From positions 1-61,386 of the forward strand of contig JAFYQR010000054.1 of assembly GCA_017559825.1 (NCBI GenBank): a stretch of DNA of 61,386 nucleotides. Reading direction: 5' to 3'. The notes under the pieces were generated by a model. That model saw nothing but the letters and a program-made list of their open reading frames with translations. It did no database searches and was not told the DNA's origin. Source of the stretch: Thermoguttaceae bacterium. GTDB lineage: Bacteria > Planctomycetota > Planctomycetia > Pirellulales > Thermoguttaceae. Made by a program: the position numbers and the translations under genes. Positions 43,323 through 51,914 of this stretch are shown here, piece by piece (position 1 is the first letter of the stretch; every line of letters begins with the position of its first letter).

Positions 43323-44735
43323 TTACCGGCTCCGGCGAGCGTCGGCGTCGACCGTTTCCGCAAGCGTTTCGGCGATAATCCGGAACCCGCGTTCGACGAC
43401 GCTTTCCGCCCCGGAAAAGCTAATTCGCAACATTTGCCGCCGATGCGCTTCAAAAATCGGGTCGCGTTCCCCTTCTCCGTCGCCGATTTTCGCGCTTTCG
43501 TCGAGTCCGTAAAAGAACTCGTCGCCGGGAATCGCGAGGACGCCCCGCTCTTTCAAATTGCGGTAAAGCGTTTTCGAACCGGACGTTAACGCCGGCGTCC
43601 AAAGCCAAAGGAAGAACGCGCCTTCGCTCGCGTGCAAACGCCCGTCGACGCCGACTCGCCGCAATTCGTCGAAAAGGAGCGCGACCGCCGCCGCTCGACG
43701 ACGCGAATAATAAGGGCGAACGATTTCCCGCGACGCCCGCAAAATTTCGCCGCTTTCGAAGAACGGCTTCGCGATCCGTTGTCCGAGCGAACCGTTCGCG
43801 AGCCCGACGATCGCGGTGATCGCCGCCAACCGCTCGACGATCTCCTCCGACGCGACGACGAATCCGGTTCGCAATCCCGGCAAGCCGATTTTCGACAAAC
43901 TGAACGTCAAAATCGTTCGCCGCCCCCAAAAAACGGAGTCGAGTTCGCGCTCGTCCTCGACGATTCCCGGGAACGGGCCGCCGTACGCGGAATCGACGAT
44001 CAGCCAAGCGCCGATTCGCACCGCCAACGCGTCCAGCCGCTCCAACTCCTCGCGCCGCAAGACGTTGCCGCTCGGGTTCGTCGGTCGGCTGACGAGAATC
44101 GCCGCGACGTCGTTTTCGGAAACCGCCCGCTCGACCGCGTCGAAGTCGACGACGTACTTGAAAATTTGCGGATTATCCGGATTGGGGAAGGTAATTTTCG
44201 CCGGGCAGGCGACGAACAAATCGGGCTCGACGCCCATATCGGCGTATCCGACGTACTCGGGCGACGCCGGAATCAAAATTTTGCGCCGCCGACCGTCGCG
44301 CGTTCGCCCGGCCAAGAGGTTCAAGAGGCCAAAAGCGCCGAGTTGCGCGCCGCTGACGACAGCGACGTTTTTCGACGTTATCGGGAGTCCGAACCGCTCC
44401 GCGAAAAGTCGAGCGAACGCGTCGAGAAACGCCGGGTCGCCTTGCGGCGCGTCGTAACAAACGAGCGCTTTGTCGAACGCGGCTCCGTCGGCGAAAAATT
44501 CGGCGGCGCTCTTTCTCCAAAGCGCCTGCATTTCCGGAATCGCGGCCGGATTTCCACCGCCGAGCGCGAGCAAGTCGGGCCGGAGCGCGACCGCTTCGCC
44601 AATGTCGTTCATTAGGTCGAGAATCCCGCTTTGACCGGAGAGTTTTTCGCCGAAAATCGACAAATCGAGCCCCGCTTTCATTTCCGCGGCGCCCATTTTT
44701 CCCGTCAAATCCGCAACATCCGTTAAATTCGTCAA
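43323..44735 (-). CDS. avtA: Valine-pyruvate aminotransferase-like (fold-type I PLP enzyme)
   Basis: The N-terminus (LSIFGEKLSGQSGILDLMND, then LLALGGGNPAAIPEMQ) matches the AvtA family, which transfers the amino group between alanine and 2-oxoisovalerate. PLP-related motifs are visible: VSRPTNPSGNVL (Asn), LIVDSAYGGPFPG (Asp/Tyr), and FSLSKIGLPGLRTGFV with the Schiff-base Lys. A C-terminal ISFSGAE segment carries the carboxylate-binding context. The start is uncertain: the TTG at 44735 has GAGGAG about 10 bases upstream; ATGs at 44696 and 44681 are alternatives that fit the E. coli protein length better but lack a Shine-Dalgarno. It is a single gene here, not linked to other branched-chain genes. 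Confidence 0.85.
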   Translation of the reverse strand: MTNLTDVADLTGKMGAAEMKAGLDLSIFGEKLSGQSGILDLMNDIGEAVALRPDLLALGGGNPAAIPEMQALWRKSAAEFFADGAAFDKALVCYDAPQGDPAFLDAFARLFAERFGLPITSKNVAVVSGAQLGAFGLLNLLAGRTRDGRRRKILIPASPEYVGYADMGVEPDLFVACPAKITFPNPDNPQIFKYVVDFDAVERAVSENDVAAILVSRPTNPSGNVLRREELERLDALAVRIGAWLIVDSAYGGPFPGIVEDERELDSVFWGRRTILTFSLSKIGLPGLRTGFVVASEEIVERLAAITAIVGLANGSLGQRIAKPFFESGEILRASREIVRPYYSRRRAAAVALLFDELRRVGVDGRLHASEGAFFLWLWTPALTSGSKTLYRNLKERGVLAIPGDEFFYGLDESAKIGDGEGERDPIFEAHRRQMLRISFSGAESVVERGFRIIAETLAETVDADARRSR

Positions 44736-44873
44736 AACTCGCGCTCTCCTCTCGTCGCGCCGTTTCTTCTTTTCATTAAAATTCGCGCCGCGCCTCAAAC
44801 GCAACGGCGTTAAAATCGCTAAAATTTTCCCAAATCGACGCCGCGATCGCCGCCAACGCCGCCTTAAATCGCC

Positions 44874-45095
44874 GTCGCAACCGATTTTATCGTCAAACTC
44901 CGCCGATTTAACGCTTCATTTTTTAATCCAACGCGCTCGAATCAACCGCTCCGCGTTTTCCGGCGTTCAAGTCGCGGCGAAGTCGTCGCAACCGATTTTA
45001 TCGTCAAACCCCGTCTCTTTAACCGTTTCACTTTTCAATCCAACGCGATCGAATCAACCGCTCCGCGCTTTCCGACGTCCAAGTCGCGACGGAAT
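44874..45095 (-). repeat. Imperfect tandem duplication at the 3' end of the metalloprotease gene
   Basis: Two adjacent copies of about 111 bases (44874-44984 and 44985-45095) are roughly 80% identical by eye, including a 25-base identical run at their left ends. The right copy contains the last 22 codons of the metalloprotease and its stop at 45028. The left copy still encodes a decayed version of that tail: ENAERLIRARWIKK against ESAERLIRSRWIEK. The stretch 44736-44873 shows nothing else. Confidence 0.8.
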
Positions 45096-46734
45096 CGTCG
45101 TCGAAAACGGCTTGATCGGGAGCGTTCGGCAACGTCGCGTCTGGCGGCTCGACGACGGTGAAAATCCGGTTGAAACGGTCGAAACCGCGACTCATAAAGT
45201 CGGTCGGCGCCGTCGAATGGTCGAGCCCGAACGAATGCCCGAGTTCGTGCAGCCCCGCCCCGAGCGTCGACGCGGTCAGCGCCCAACGCGTCCGACGGAA
45301 ACCGGAGTCGGCGGCGAAATCCTCCGGAATCGCCCGAGCGTCCGCGAACGCGTCGGCGACGTCGACCAACGAATCGGGCCAAGAAAACAGCGTCGACGCG
45401 TCGAGCGCCGCGACCGAGCCGCCCCCCAATGCGACTCGCGCCCAAGTCGAAGCGTTTTTTCCCCTGTCCGCAATTTTCCCGACCGCGCCGTTTCTCTTAT
45501 TTTCACCGTCTTCGCTCGTCGACGCGGTTTCGCCGGTTTCGCCAACCGATTTTTCTTCGTTAAGCGCCGCGTTTTCGCCATTTCGCCGATTTTCGTCGAA
45601 CGCGCCGATCGTTGAAATCGTTAAGAACTTCTTTATCCGCTCTTTTTCCGCTTCGCCGGTCGTCGCCGACGCTTTATCTTGCGCGACCCCGCTATTCTCG
45701 TCAACCTTGCCAATCTCGCCGATCGCTTCCGCCGCCTCAGTTTCGCTCAACTTCCGAGCGAACGCGACCGAAACGAAATACCGCGCGAACTCCGTCGCCA
45801 AATTCGACGCTTCGACCTCCCGATAAATCGCCAAAAAACGCTCCGTTTCGGAAAGAGCCGCGTACTCGGCCGCCGTTTTTTCGCCGCGCAAGACCCAAAC
45901 GACCGGATCGCCCGCCTCGTCGAGTTCGAGCGAAAACGTTCGGCGACCGTATCCGGCGTCGTTCAACCGCTCGGCGGTCGCGGTTTGCCAAAGGAGCGCG
46001 GCGGTTCCGATTTTCGCTCGAAAATTATTCGGCCGCGGCGACGACAAACCGCCGGTTCGCGCCGTTTCCGACGACGTTTTCTCCGCTTCGCCGTCCGTTA
46101 AAACCGCTTCGTTTCCCCCAGTTTGCCGATTTCCAGCGTTTTCCGCGCCCGGCGACGCGCCGGAAGCGTTCGACAAACTCGACGCAACTCCCGCAAGCCG
46201 CCCAACCGTTTCATTTTCCGCCGTCCAAAATTCGGGCGTCGCGAACGTTTCGTCGCCGGTCGAGTCGACGAAGTAAATCAACCGAACGAACCGCGGGTTG
46301 TCGTCGGGGCGCCGCGTCAAAAAAAAGTCGATTCGCGACTCGCCGACCGCCAGCGTCAACCGGTTTTCGCCGGGAACCAAGTCGACGAGAACCTTGAACC
46401 GTCCCGCGACGACCGGCGCCCGAACGACCCGAGTCGCCCGCGACGACGACAAATTCTCGACGACGACCGTTCCTCGCTCGACGCCCGGCGCCTTCCCCCG
46501 CAGGAGCGCGACCGAATACGAAATCGCGTCGCCGCTCGCAAAGTTCTCGATTCGCGGCGCTTCCGTCGACGACGACGCGCCGTTTCCCACCGCTTCGCCG
46601 CCGTCAAGAAAACGCGTCGCCGCGTCGAAGCGAACGACGTCGAGTTCGTCCCCAACGACGTTCGCCGCCGACGCGACGGCGATCCAAAACGCGACGCAAA
46701 CGCTTGCGCCGACTAATGTTGCGCGTCGAGTCAT
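45028..46734 (-). CDS. Secreted zinc metalloprotease of the YIL108W/Metallopep type
   Basis: A 568-residue protein with a signal peptide (residues 1-24). The zinc motif HELGHSFGLDH (near residue 498) has the metzincin form H-E-x-x-H-x-x-G-x-x-H, followed by a Met-turn-like DFMSRGFDRFN. The preceding modules resemble the fungal YIL108W 'Metallopep' family: VVVENLSSSRATRVVRAPVV, RFKVLVDLVPGENRLTL, NPRFVRLIYFVDSTG, and a GTAALLWQTATAERLNDAGY helix followed by GRRTFSLELD. The middle (residues 180-240, 330-420) is low-complexity Glu/Asn/Thr-rich. Its start overlaps the cstA stop in an ATGA arrangement, so it is translationally coupled to CstA. Substrate unknown. Confidence 0.75.
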   Translation of the reverse strand: MTRRATLVGASVCVAFWIAVASAANVVGDELDVVRFDAATRFLDGGEAVGNGASSSTEAPRIENFASGDAISYSVALLRGKAPGVERGTVVVENLSSSRATRVVRAPVVAGRFKVLVDLVPGENRLTLAVGESRIDFFLTRRPDDNPRFVRLIYFVDSTGDETFATPEFWTAENETVGRLAGVASSLSNASGASPGAENAGNRQTGGNEAVLTDGEAEKTSSETARTGGLSSPRPNNFRAKIGTAALLWQTATAERLNDAGYGRRTFSLELDEAGDPVVWVLRGEKTAAEYAALSETERFLAIYREVEASNLATEFARYFVSVAFARKLSETEAAEAIGEIGKVDENSGVAQDKASATTGEAEKERIKKFLTISTIGAFDENRRNGENAALNEEKSVGETGETASTSEDGENKRNGAVGKIADRGKNASTWARVALGGGSVAALDASTLFSWPDSLVDVADAFADARAIPEDFAADSGFRRTRWALTASTLGAGLHELGHSFGLDHSTAPTDFMSRGFDRFNRIFTVVEPPDATLPNAPDQAVFDDDSVATWTSESAERLIRSRWIEK

Positions 46735-48263
46735 TTCTCTCCGACCGCATTCTTGACGGCGCCGTCTTCCAACTTTTCGACGTTCGAAAAATCGTATTTC
46801 GGCGCTTCCAACTCGACGTTTCCGTCCTTAGCGAAACGCAGCCCGCGCCAAACGCTCCACGCGATAAAGACGACCGTTACGACCGCCGCGAGCGCGTACG
46901 CCCAGGGAAGCTCCAACCCCAAACCGGTCGGCCCGCCGTGCGCCGTCGACGTCCACAAGATGTAACTCGTTACGACGAACGTCATGAACGCGCCCGGAAT
47001 CGCCGCGATCCAACCTTGCTTCTTCAAGCCGTAAAGCCAAGTCGCGCCCGCCGCAAGAGTCGACGCCGCAAGGACTTGGTTTCCCCAAGCGAAATAGTTC
47101 CAAAGTTTGCCGAACGACGCCGCGTTTTGGTTCGACCACCAAAGAAGACCGCAAATCGCCGCGATAATCGGCGCGCAAATCGCCAACCGTTTCAAAATCG
47201 GTTTTTGGTCGATTTTCATCATTTCGGCGAGCGTCAAGCGCATGCTCCGCATCGCGGTGTCGCCGGAGGTGATCGCCAGCACGACGACCGCGACGACCGT
47301 CGTTTTGCCGAGCCAAGAGCCGAGGAAATCCTCCGTAATCTTCGCAAGGACAAGGTTTGGGTTTTCCGCCATCAGGGCCGGAACCTTGTTGTAAATCGCG
47401 AGCGCGGCGCCGGCCCAAACCATCGCGATAATCCCTTCGAGAACCATCATTCCGTAAAAGGACGAGCGCGCTTGGCGTTCGGTCTTCATCGTGCGAGCGA
47501 TAATCGGCGCTTGCGTCGCGTGAAACCCGGACAAAATCCCGCAGGCGATCGTTACAAAGAGACACGGGATAATCGGTTGCGTCAGTTTGCCCGCCTTAAA
47601 CGCTTCCGACTCTTGCAGAATCGACGCGTCGCCGAAGCCGCGAATCAAGAGCGCAACCAAAAGCGCGCCGCTCCCAATCAGCAAAATCGCGCCGAAAATC
47701 GGGTAAAGCTTGCCGATGATCTTGTCGACCGGAAACATCGTCGCGACAACGTAATAGAGGAAAATCGCCCCGACCGCGCCCCAAAAGAACGGAACGTTCG
47801 GCAGGAACGTTTTGTCGATCAGGTTCGCCGGAACGTTGATGAACACGGCGACGACCAAAGCGAGCAGGAAGACGGTGAAAGCGGAAAACGCGCGATAGTA
47901 GGTATTGCCAAGCGTCAACTTAATGAAGTGCGGCAGGTTCGCGCCCCGGTTGCGGAGCGACGCCATCCCGGCGATGAAGTCGTGCGTCGCGCCGCCGATA
48001 ATGTTCCCGATCGGAATCAGCAGAAAGACGATCGCGCCGAACTTAATCCCCGCGATCACGCCGATTACCGGCCCGACGCCCGCGATGTTCAAGAGCTGAA
48101 TCAGCATATTTTTCCAATGCGGCAAGACGACGTAGTCGACCCCGTCCGCCTGTTGAATCGCCGGCGTCGTTCGGTCGTCCGGGCCCAAAACTTTTTCAAC
48201 GAAACGCCCGTAAGTCAAGTATCCGACGACCAATAGAACGATTCCCGTCAAAAACAGAAGCAT
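46731..48263 (-). CDS. cstA: CstA-family peptide/pyruvate transporter
   Basis: A 510-residue inner-membrane transporter of the carbon starvation CstA family, which takes up peptides or pyruvate. It has more than ten hydrophobic helices. Conserved blocks include GPVIGVIAGIKFGAIVFLLI, GNIIGGATHDFIAGMASLRN, and SGFHATQAPIIARTMKTE. It is shorter than E. coli CstA (about 700) and lacks part of the C-terminal region, as in many non-enteric homologues. GAGGA precedes the ATG. It is the first gene of a two-gene unit with the secreted metalloprotease, a pairing that would make sense if the protease generates peptides for import, which is inference. Confidence 0.92.
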   Translation of the reverse strand: MLLFLTGIVLLVVGYLTYGRFVEKVLGPDDRTTPAIQQADGVDYVVLPHWKNMLIQLLNIAGVGPVIGVIAGIKFGAIVFLLIPIGNIIGGATHDFIAGMASLRNRGANLPHFIKLTLGNTYYRAFSAFTVFLLALVVAVFINVPANLIDKTFLPNVPFFWGAVGAIFLYYVVATMFPVDKIIGKLYPIFGAILLIGSGALLVALLIRGFGDASILQESEAFKAGKLTQPIIPCLFVTIACGILSGFHATQAPIIARTMKTERQARSSFYGMMVLEGIIAMVWAGAALAIYNKVPALMAENPNLVLAKITEDFLGSWLGKTTVVAVVVLAITSGDTAMRSMRLTLAEMMKIDQKPILKRLAICAPIIAAICGLLWWSNQNAASFGKLWNYFAWGNQVLAASTLAAGATWLYGLKKQGWIAAIPGAFMTFVVTSYILWTSTAHGGPTGLGLELPWAYALAAVVTVVFIAWSVWRGLRFAKDGNVELEAPKYDFSNVEKLEDGAVKNAVGEK

Positions 48264-48394
48264 GTTTTTTCCTCATTTTTCTTCGCTTTTTCGGCTCTTT
48301 CGAGTCGCCAATCTCCCATTCCGAAACAATTAAGCGTTCGCGCCGCCCGCCTCCCGCCGCCGCAACGACGCGGAGCGAAACGGTCGCTCTTTTT

Positions 48395-48422
48395 ATTCTA
48401 CCAAGCGACGCCAATTTGACAA
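48395..48422 (-). promoter_or_regulatory. Promoter of the cstA-metalloprotease unit
   Basis: Minus strand: TTGTCA (complement of 48417-48422), a 16-base spacer and TAGAAT (complement of 48395-48400). Confidence 0.7.
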
Positions 48423-48558
48423 GGCGCTCCCCCGCCCCGCTCGAAATCGCGCAAGAAACGGCAAGCGGCGCCGCCTCCGCGTCGAGCCTGTCTCGAACGC
48501 GGAAACGCCGCCGCTTTCGCCGTCGCGCTAAACCAAGCCGTCAAACGACTTCGAGATT

Positions 48559-50898
48559 TTACTTCGCGAACTCTTTAATCTCTTCCGGAATCCAAACCGG
48601 GAGGTCTTTGATCGAGTCGCGGGCCGCTTGCGAGGTCGGGACGCCCCACGTTTCGAAGAACGGGCCGAGGTTTTTGCCGGCGTTGCGCGACATGCGAACC
48701 ATCCATTGATCGCGTTTTTGATCGTCGTTTTTCGGCAGTTCCGCTTGCGGCGCCTTGCGGTACTCGTCGACCGAGCGGATAAACGGTTCCCAACCAAAGG
48801 CTTCGAGCATTTGGACGCTCATACTAAGCGCGAGGAACGGGTCGTTTTTCCAAGCGTCGAACGAACGGTTTTCCTTTTCGACGTAACGCTTGAAGCGCTT
48901 GACGCGAGCGTCTTTCCCGATAGCGCCCGGACGCGAATCCGCCGCGGCGATACCGTTCAGTTTCTCCATCACGTAAAGCGTGAAGTAGTTGACGGTTACC
49001 TCGGTCGAACCGGCGAACGTCCAGTGCCCGGATTGGTGGTTGTGGCCAAACTCGTGATAGAAGCCCCAGTTCCCTTGCTCCTTCAGCTTCTTGGCGTCGG
49101 CGAGGTCGTTTTGGACGTCCATCCACGTCATCACCGGGTAGCCGGAGTGCATATAACCGGCCGAAATTTGGCGGTCGCAGCAGATGCGTTCCGGGCGGTC
49201 GCGACGCATCGGGGTCGAGGAGAACTCGGCGATGTAGTCGAGCGCGGCGTCCCAAACCATCATCAGTTCTTGCGGATCGTCGAGTTTGCGAATCACCGAC
49301 GACGGAAGCGTAACGACGACGTTCGTTCCTTGCAGTTCGGCCCAAGGCGCCGGATATTCGCGAATTTTCTTCCAATCTTCGAGCGACGTTTCGCCGCGAA
49401 CGAACCAAGGCGCTTGAACCGCGCCGGAGATTTCGACTTCGATCGTTCCCAAACCGGCGCCTTCGATTCCGCGCGGAACAACGACGTAAACCGGGCCGCC
49501 AAACGGGTTGGCGATTTCCATTTCCGGCTTATCGAGCGTTTTTTCGACGCAAATTTCCGGGTAACGCGACCAAGAGTTGAGGTGCCAGTTGCGGTCGCGG
49601 TGGGCCCCAACGCGGATTTTCAGCTGGCGCGGGAGCTTTTTGAAGATCGCTTTGTCGACGCGAACGACGATCTTTTCGCCCGGCGCGGCGTAAAGCCCGG
49701 TCGTGTTCCAGTCCGGAACGCCGGTTTTGACCGCGACTTTAACGCCTTGGCAACGCTCGGCTTCCGACGGAACCGGGCCCGGGAAGTCTTGCGCGGCGGC
49801 CAACGCCGGAACGTCGTCGGCGTCGGTCGTTCCGGCGACTTGACCGGTAATATATTGTTCGGTTTGAATCGCGATCTTCAAGCGCGCCAAGAGATTGTCG
49901 CTCTTAACCGGCGCTTTTTCTGTCGGGACGATTTCGTCGCCGCCGGAGGCCAAGCGTTTGAAGACGTCGCGACTTTCCGTCGCCAAGAACGGATAAATCA
50001 ACGAAGCGGTCGAAGAAATTTGACGCAACACGTTCGCGTCCAACGCCGCGATTTCTTTCTCGGCTTCGTCTTGCGAACCGGCGATTTTATCGACGAAACG
50101 AACGACCGCGCCGCCGCAAGCGTATTCCGGAATCGCCGCTTTCGCGTCGTACTCGTTCGCGCCGCCCAACGGATTGACGTCGCCGTCCGTCCAAGCGATC
50201 TCGACGCCGAATTTCGCGAAGTTGCGGTTGCCGGAGTGATCGGAAACGATGTTTTTACCGGGGTTAAGTTGAATCCAGCCCCAACCGAGCGCGCCGCCGA
50301 CGAAACCGCCGCCGTTCTTCACGACGTTGAAAATTTGCTCGTACTGCTCGTCGTTAAGGGGAGCCGCGGGCCCGAAAAAGACGTCGAACGCTTCCGGAAC
50401 CTTGTCGACCGAAACCGCGTTAAACCCTTCTTCTTTCAAGAGTTTCGCCGTTCCCGGATTGCGCCAAACGGCGACGCGAACGTCTTTGTTCTTCTTGTCG
50501 TCGTCCGCGCCGGCGGCCCAACGAAGAACGTTCGCGATCAAACGACGAGTCGACGGCGACGCGGCGATACGATCGGCGTTGCAATATCCGTCGTGCCCCA
50601 AAGCGACAACGCGCCCCTCGCCCGTAAACGCCGCCGAAACAAGGGGTTGCATAACGCCCTTTTCATATTCGGCAACGACGACCGGGAACGCCGAATCGCC
50701 GAGTGTCGCGACCGGCCCCGGCAGCCCGCTCTTGACGATCGCGACGACGCCGTCGGTCATCCGCGCGACAGCCGCCGCTTTATCCTCTTTGCTAACAACG
50801 GGTTGCGTCGACCAAACCGACGCGACGCCGCAGAAAACCGCGCTCAACGCCAGCGCCGAAACGCAAAACGCCCGCAGTCCAAACTCGCTAATTCTCAT
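48559..50898 (-). CDS. Secreted M60-family (enhancin/mucinase-like) metallopeptidase
   Basis: A 779-residue protein with a signal peptide (residues 1-30, FCVSALALSAVFCGVASVW). Residues 35-250 resemble the glutamine-amidotransferase-like module that often precedes M60 domains (VVALGHDGYCNAD; GGGFVGGALGWGW). The M60 catalytic domain follows, with GLYAAPGEKIVVRVD and the zinc motif YHEFGHNHQSGHW near residue 614, then a Glu in FAGSTEVTVNYF. M60 peptidases cleave mucin-type glycoproteins, so host glycoprotein degradation is a fair inference. A perfect palindrome lies just upstream at the promoter (50924-50942). Confidence 0.88.
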   Translation of the reverse strand: MRISEFGLRAFCVSALALSAVFCGVASVWSTQPVVSKEDKAAAVARMTDGVVAIVKSGLPGPVATLGDSAFPVVVAEYEKGVMQPLVSAAFTGEGRVVALGHDGYCNADRIAASPSTRRLIANVLRWAAGADDDKKNKDVRVAVWRNPGTAKLLKEEGFNAVSVDKVPEAFDVFFGPAAPLNDEQYEQIFNVVKNGGGFVGGALGWGWIQLNPGKNIVSDHSGNRNFAKFGVEIAWTDGDVNPLGGANEYDAKAAIPEYACGGAVVRFVDKIAGSQDEAEKEIAALDANVLRQISSTASLIYPFLATESRDVFKRLASGGDEIVPTEKAPVKSDNLLARLKIAIQTEQYITGQVAGTTDADDVPALAAAQDFPGPVPSEAERCQGVKVAVKTGVPDWNTTGLYAAPGEKIVVRVDKAIFKKLPRQLKIRVGAHRDRNWHLNSWSRYPEICVEKTLDKPEMEIANPFGGPVYVVVPRGIEGAGLGTIEVEISGAVQAPWFVRGETSLEDWKKIREYPAPWAELQGTNVVVTLPSSVIRKLDDPQELMMVWDAALDYIAEFSSTPMRRDRPERICCDRQISAGYMHSGYPVMTWMDVQNDLADAKKLKEQGNWGFYHEFGHNHQSGHWTFAGSTEVTVNYFTLYVMEKLNGIAAADSRPGAIGKDARVKRFKRYVEKENRSFDAWKNDPFLALSMSVQMLEAFGWEPFIRSVDEYRKAPQAELPKNDDQKRDQWMVRMSRNAGKNLGPFFETWGVPTSQAARDSIKDLPVWIPEEIKEFAK

Positions 50899-50923
50899 CG
50901 AGTCCGCCTCTTTATAAATCTTA

Positions 50924-50942
50924 TCGTTTAAAGTTTAAACGA
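50924..50942. promoter_or_regulatory. Palindromic operator candidate upstream of the M60 gene
   Basis: TCGTTTAAAGTTTAAACGA is a perfect inverted repeat with 9-base arms around one central base. It overlaps the likely -35 of a promoter whose -10 is TATAAA (complement of 50911-50916), 13-18 bases before the start codon. It may bind a repressor of the M60 gene. Confidence 0.45.
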
Positions 50943-51059
50943 GCGCCGCGCAAAGACGCTAAACGCCGTCGCGTCGCCGCTCGAAAAATCGCCGTAATTA
51001 TTGTTAACGGTTAACGGGCCAAGCGTCGAAAGGCGCCGCCGTCGACCGTTGCAAATCGT

Positions 51060-51752
51060 TCAATCGTCGAACGTTCCAACCGACTGCGAATGCGAGTCGA
51101 AACTTGTCAAATACTCGATCACTTCGAGCGCGTCGTCGGTGAAGTCCCGGAAATAAAGTTTGCGAATTTGGTCGAGAATAAAACGTTTTTGCGAACCGCT
51201 CGGAACGGTCGGAAACTGCGCTTTTTCAAGGATTTCCGTCTCGTTCCGGCCCAGCGCCAACAAGACGCCGCGCCCGGTCAGACTCCAAAAACGCATCGCC
51301 TTCAAGCGCCGTCCGTTATCGGTCTGCGCGACGCGGCCCTCGGCGAGAACGAACTCGCCCAAATCCGGAATTAACCCCAGCGAACGCTTGACTTGCGAAA
51401 ACCCGTTGCCGACGTTGAGCATCCAGCCTTCGCCCGCCTTCCAATAGGCGACGAGTTTGTCGCTTCCGACGACGAAATAGAGGTCGTCCGGTCGCAAACG
51501 CCGCATTTTCAAGCCCTTCGTCGCCGGAGACGCCGCGCCCGTCGTCGCGCTCGGAGCGGTTTGCGCCGCGTTTGCCGGTCGCGTTTGCGCTTGTTCCGCT
51601 TTAACCGGTTGCGGTTTCGTCGCTTGCGTTTGCGCCGCCGGTTCGATCAAAATCGGCTGCCGACACTTCGGACAGCGCCGCGTCTGCCCGCGCAACTCGT
51701 CTTTCGCGTCGATTTTACTTCCGCAACTTCCGCAAATCACCCGAATAGCCAT
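51060..51752 (-). CDS. Zinc-ribbon protein of unknown function
   Basis: A 230-residue soluble protein. The N-terminus is a zinc ribbon (VICGSCGSKI, then RRCPKCRQPI: two Cys-x-x-Cys pairs). A Gln/Ala/Pro-rich linker (residues 38-80) leads to a C-terminal domain (DDLYFVVGSDKLVAYWKAGE onwards) that I do not recognise. It has a beta-rich start and a helical end with FLTSFDSHSQS-like acidic polar residues. The Shine-Dalgarno AAAGG lies in a small inverted repeat CCTTTAATATAAAGG just before the ATG. No operon partner is close: the next gene upstream (M60) ends far away. Confidence 0.7.
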   Translation of the reverse strand: MAIRVICGSCGSKIDAKDELRGQTRRCPKCRQPILIEPAAQTQATKPQPVKAEQAQTRPANAAQTAPSATTGAASPATKGLKMRRLRPDDLYFVVGSDKLVAYWKAGEGWMLNVGNGFSQVKRSLGLIPDLGEFVLAEGRVAQTDNGRRLKAMRFWSLTGRGVLLALGRNETEILEKAQFPTVPSGSQKRFILDQIRKLYFRDFTDDALEVIEYLTSFDSHSQSVGTFDD

Positions 51753-51914
51753 CGCAATACCCTTTATATTAAAGGCTTACGCGTCTCGACAAACGTTTGT
51801 CCGCCGACGCCGCTCAAATTTGGTTTCTCTAATTTTACCCGTTTTGCGCAAATTTTCAAGCGGTTCGCGCAAATTTCGAGCGCATTTCGACTTACGCGCG
51901 CCGTTTTTTAAGCG

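Noticed and set aside
51758..51777. Inverted repeat CCTTTAATATAAAGG covering the Shine-Dalgarno of the zinc-ribbon gene, considered as a riboswitch or thermosensor
   Set aside because: The stem is only six mostly A-T pairs. It is equally explained by a -10-like TATAAA next to the ribosome-binding site, and no larger folded leader is visible.
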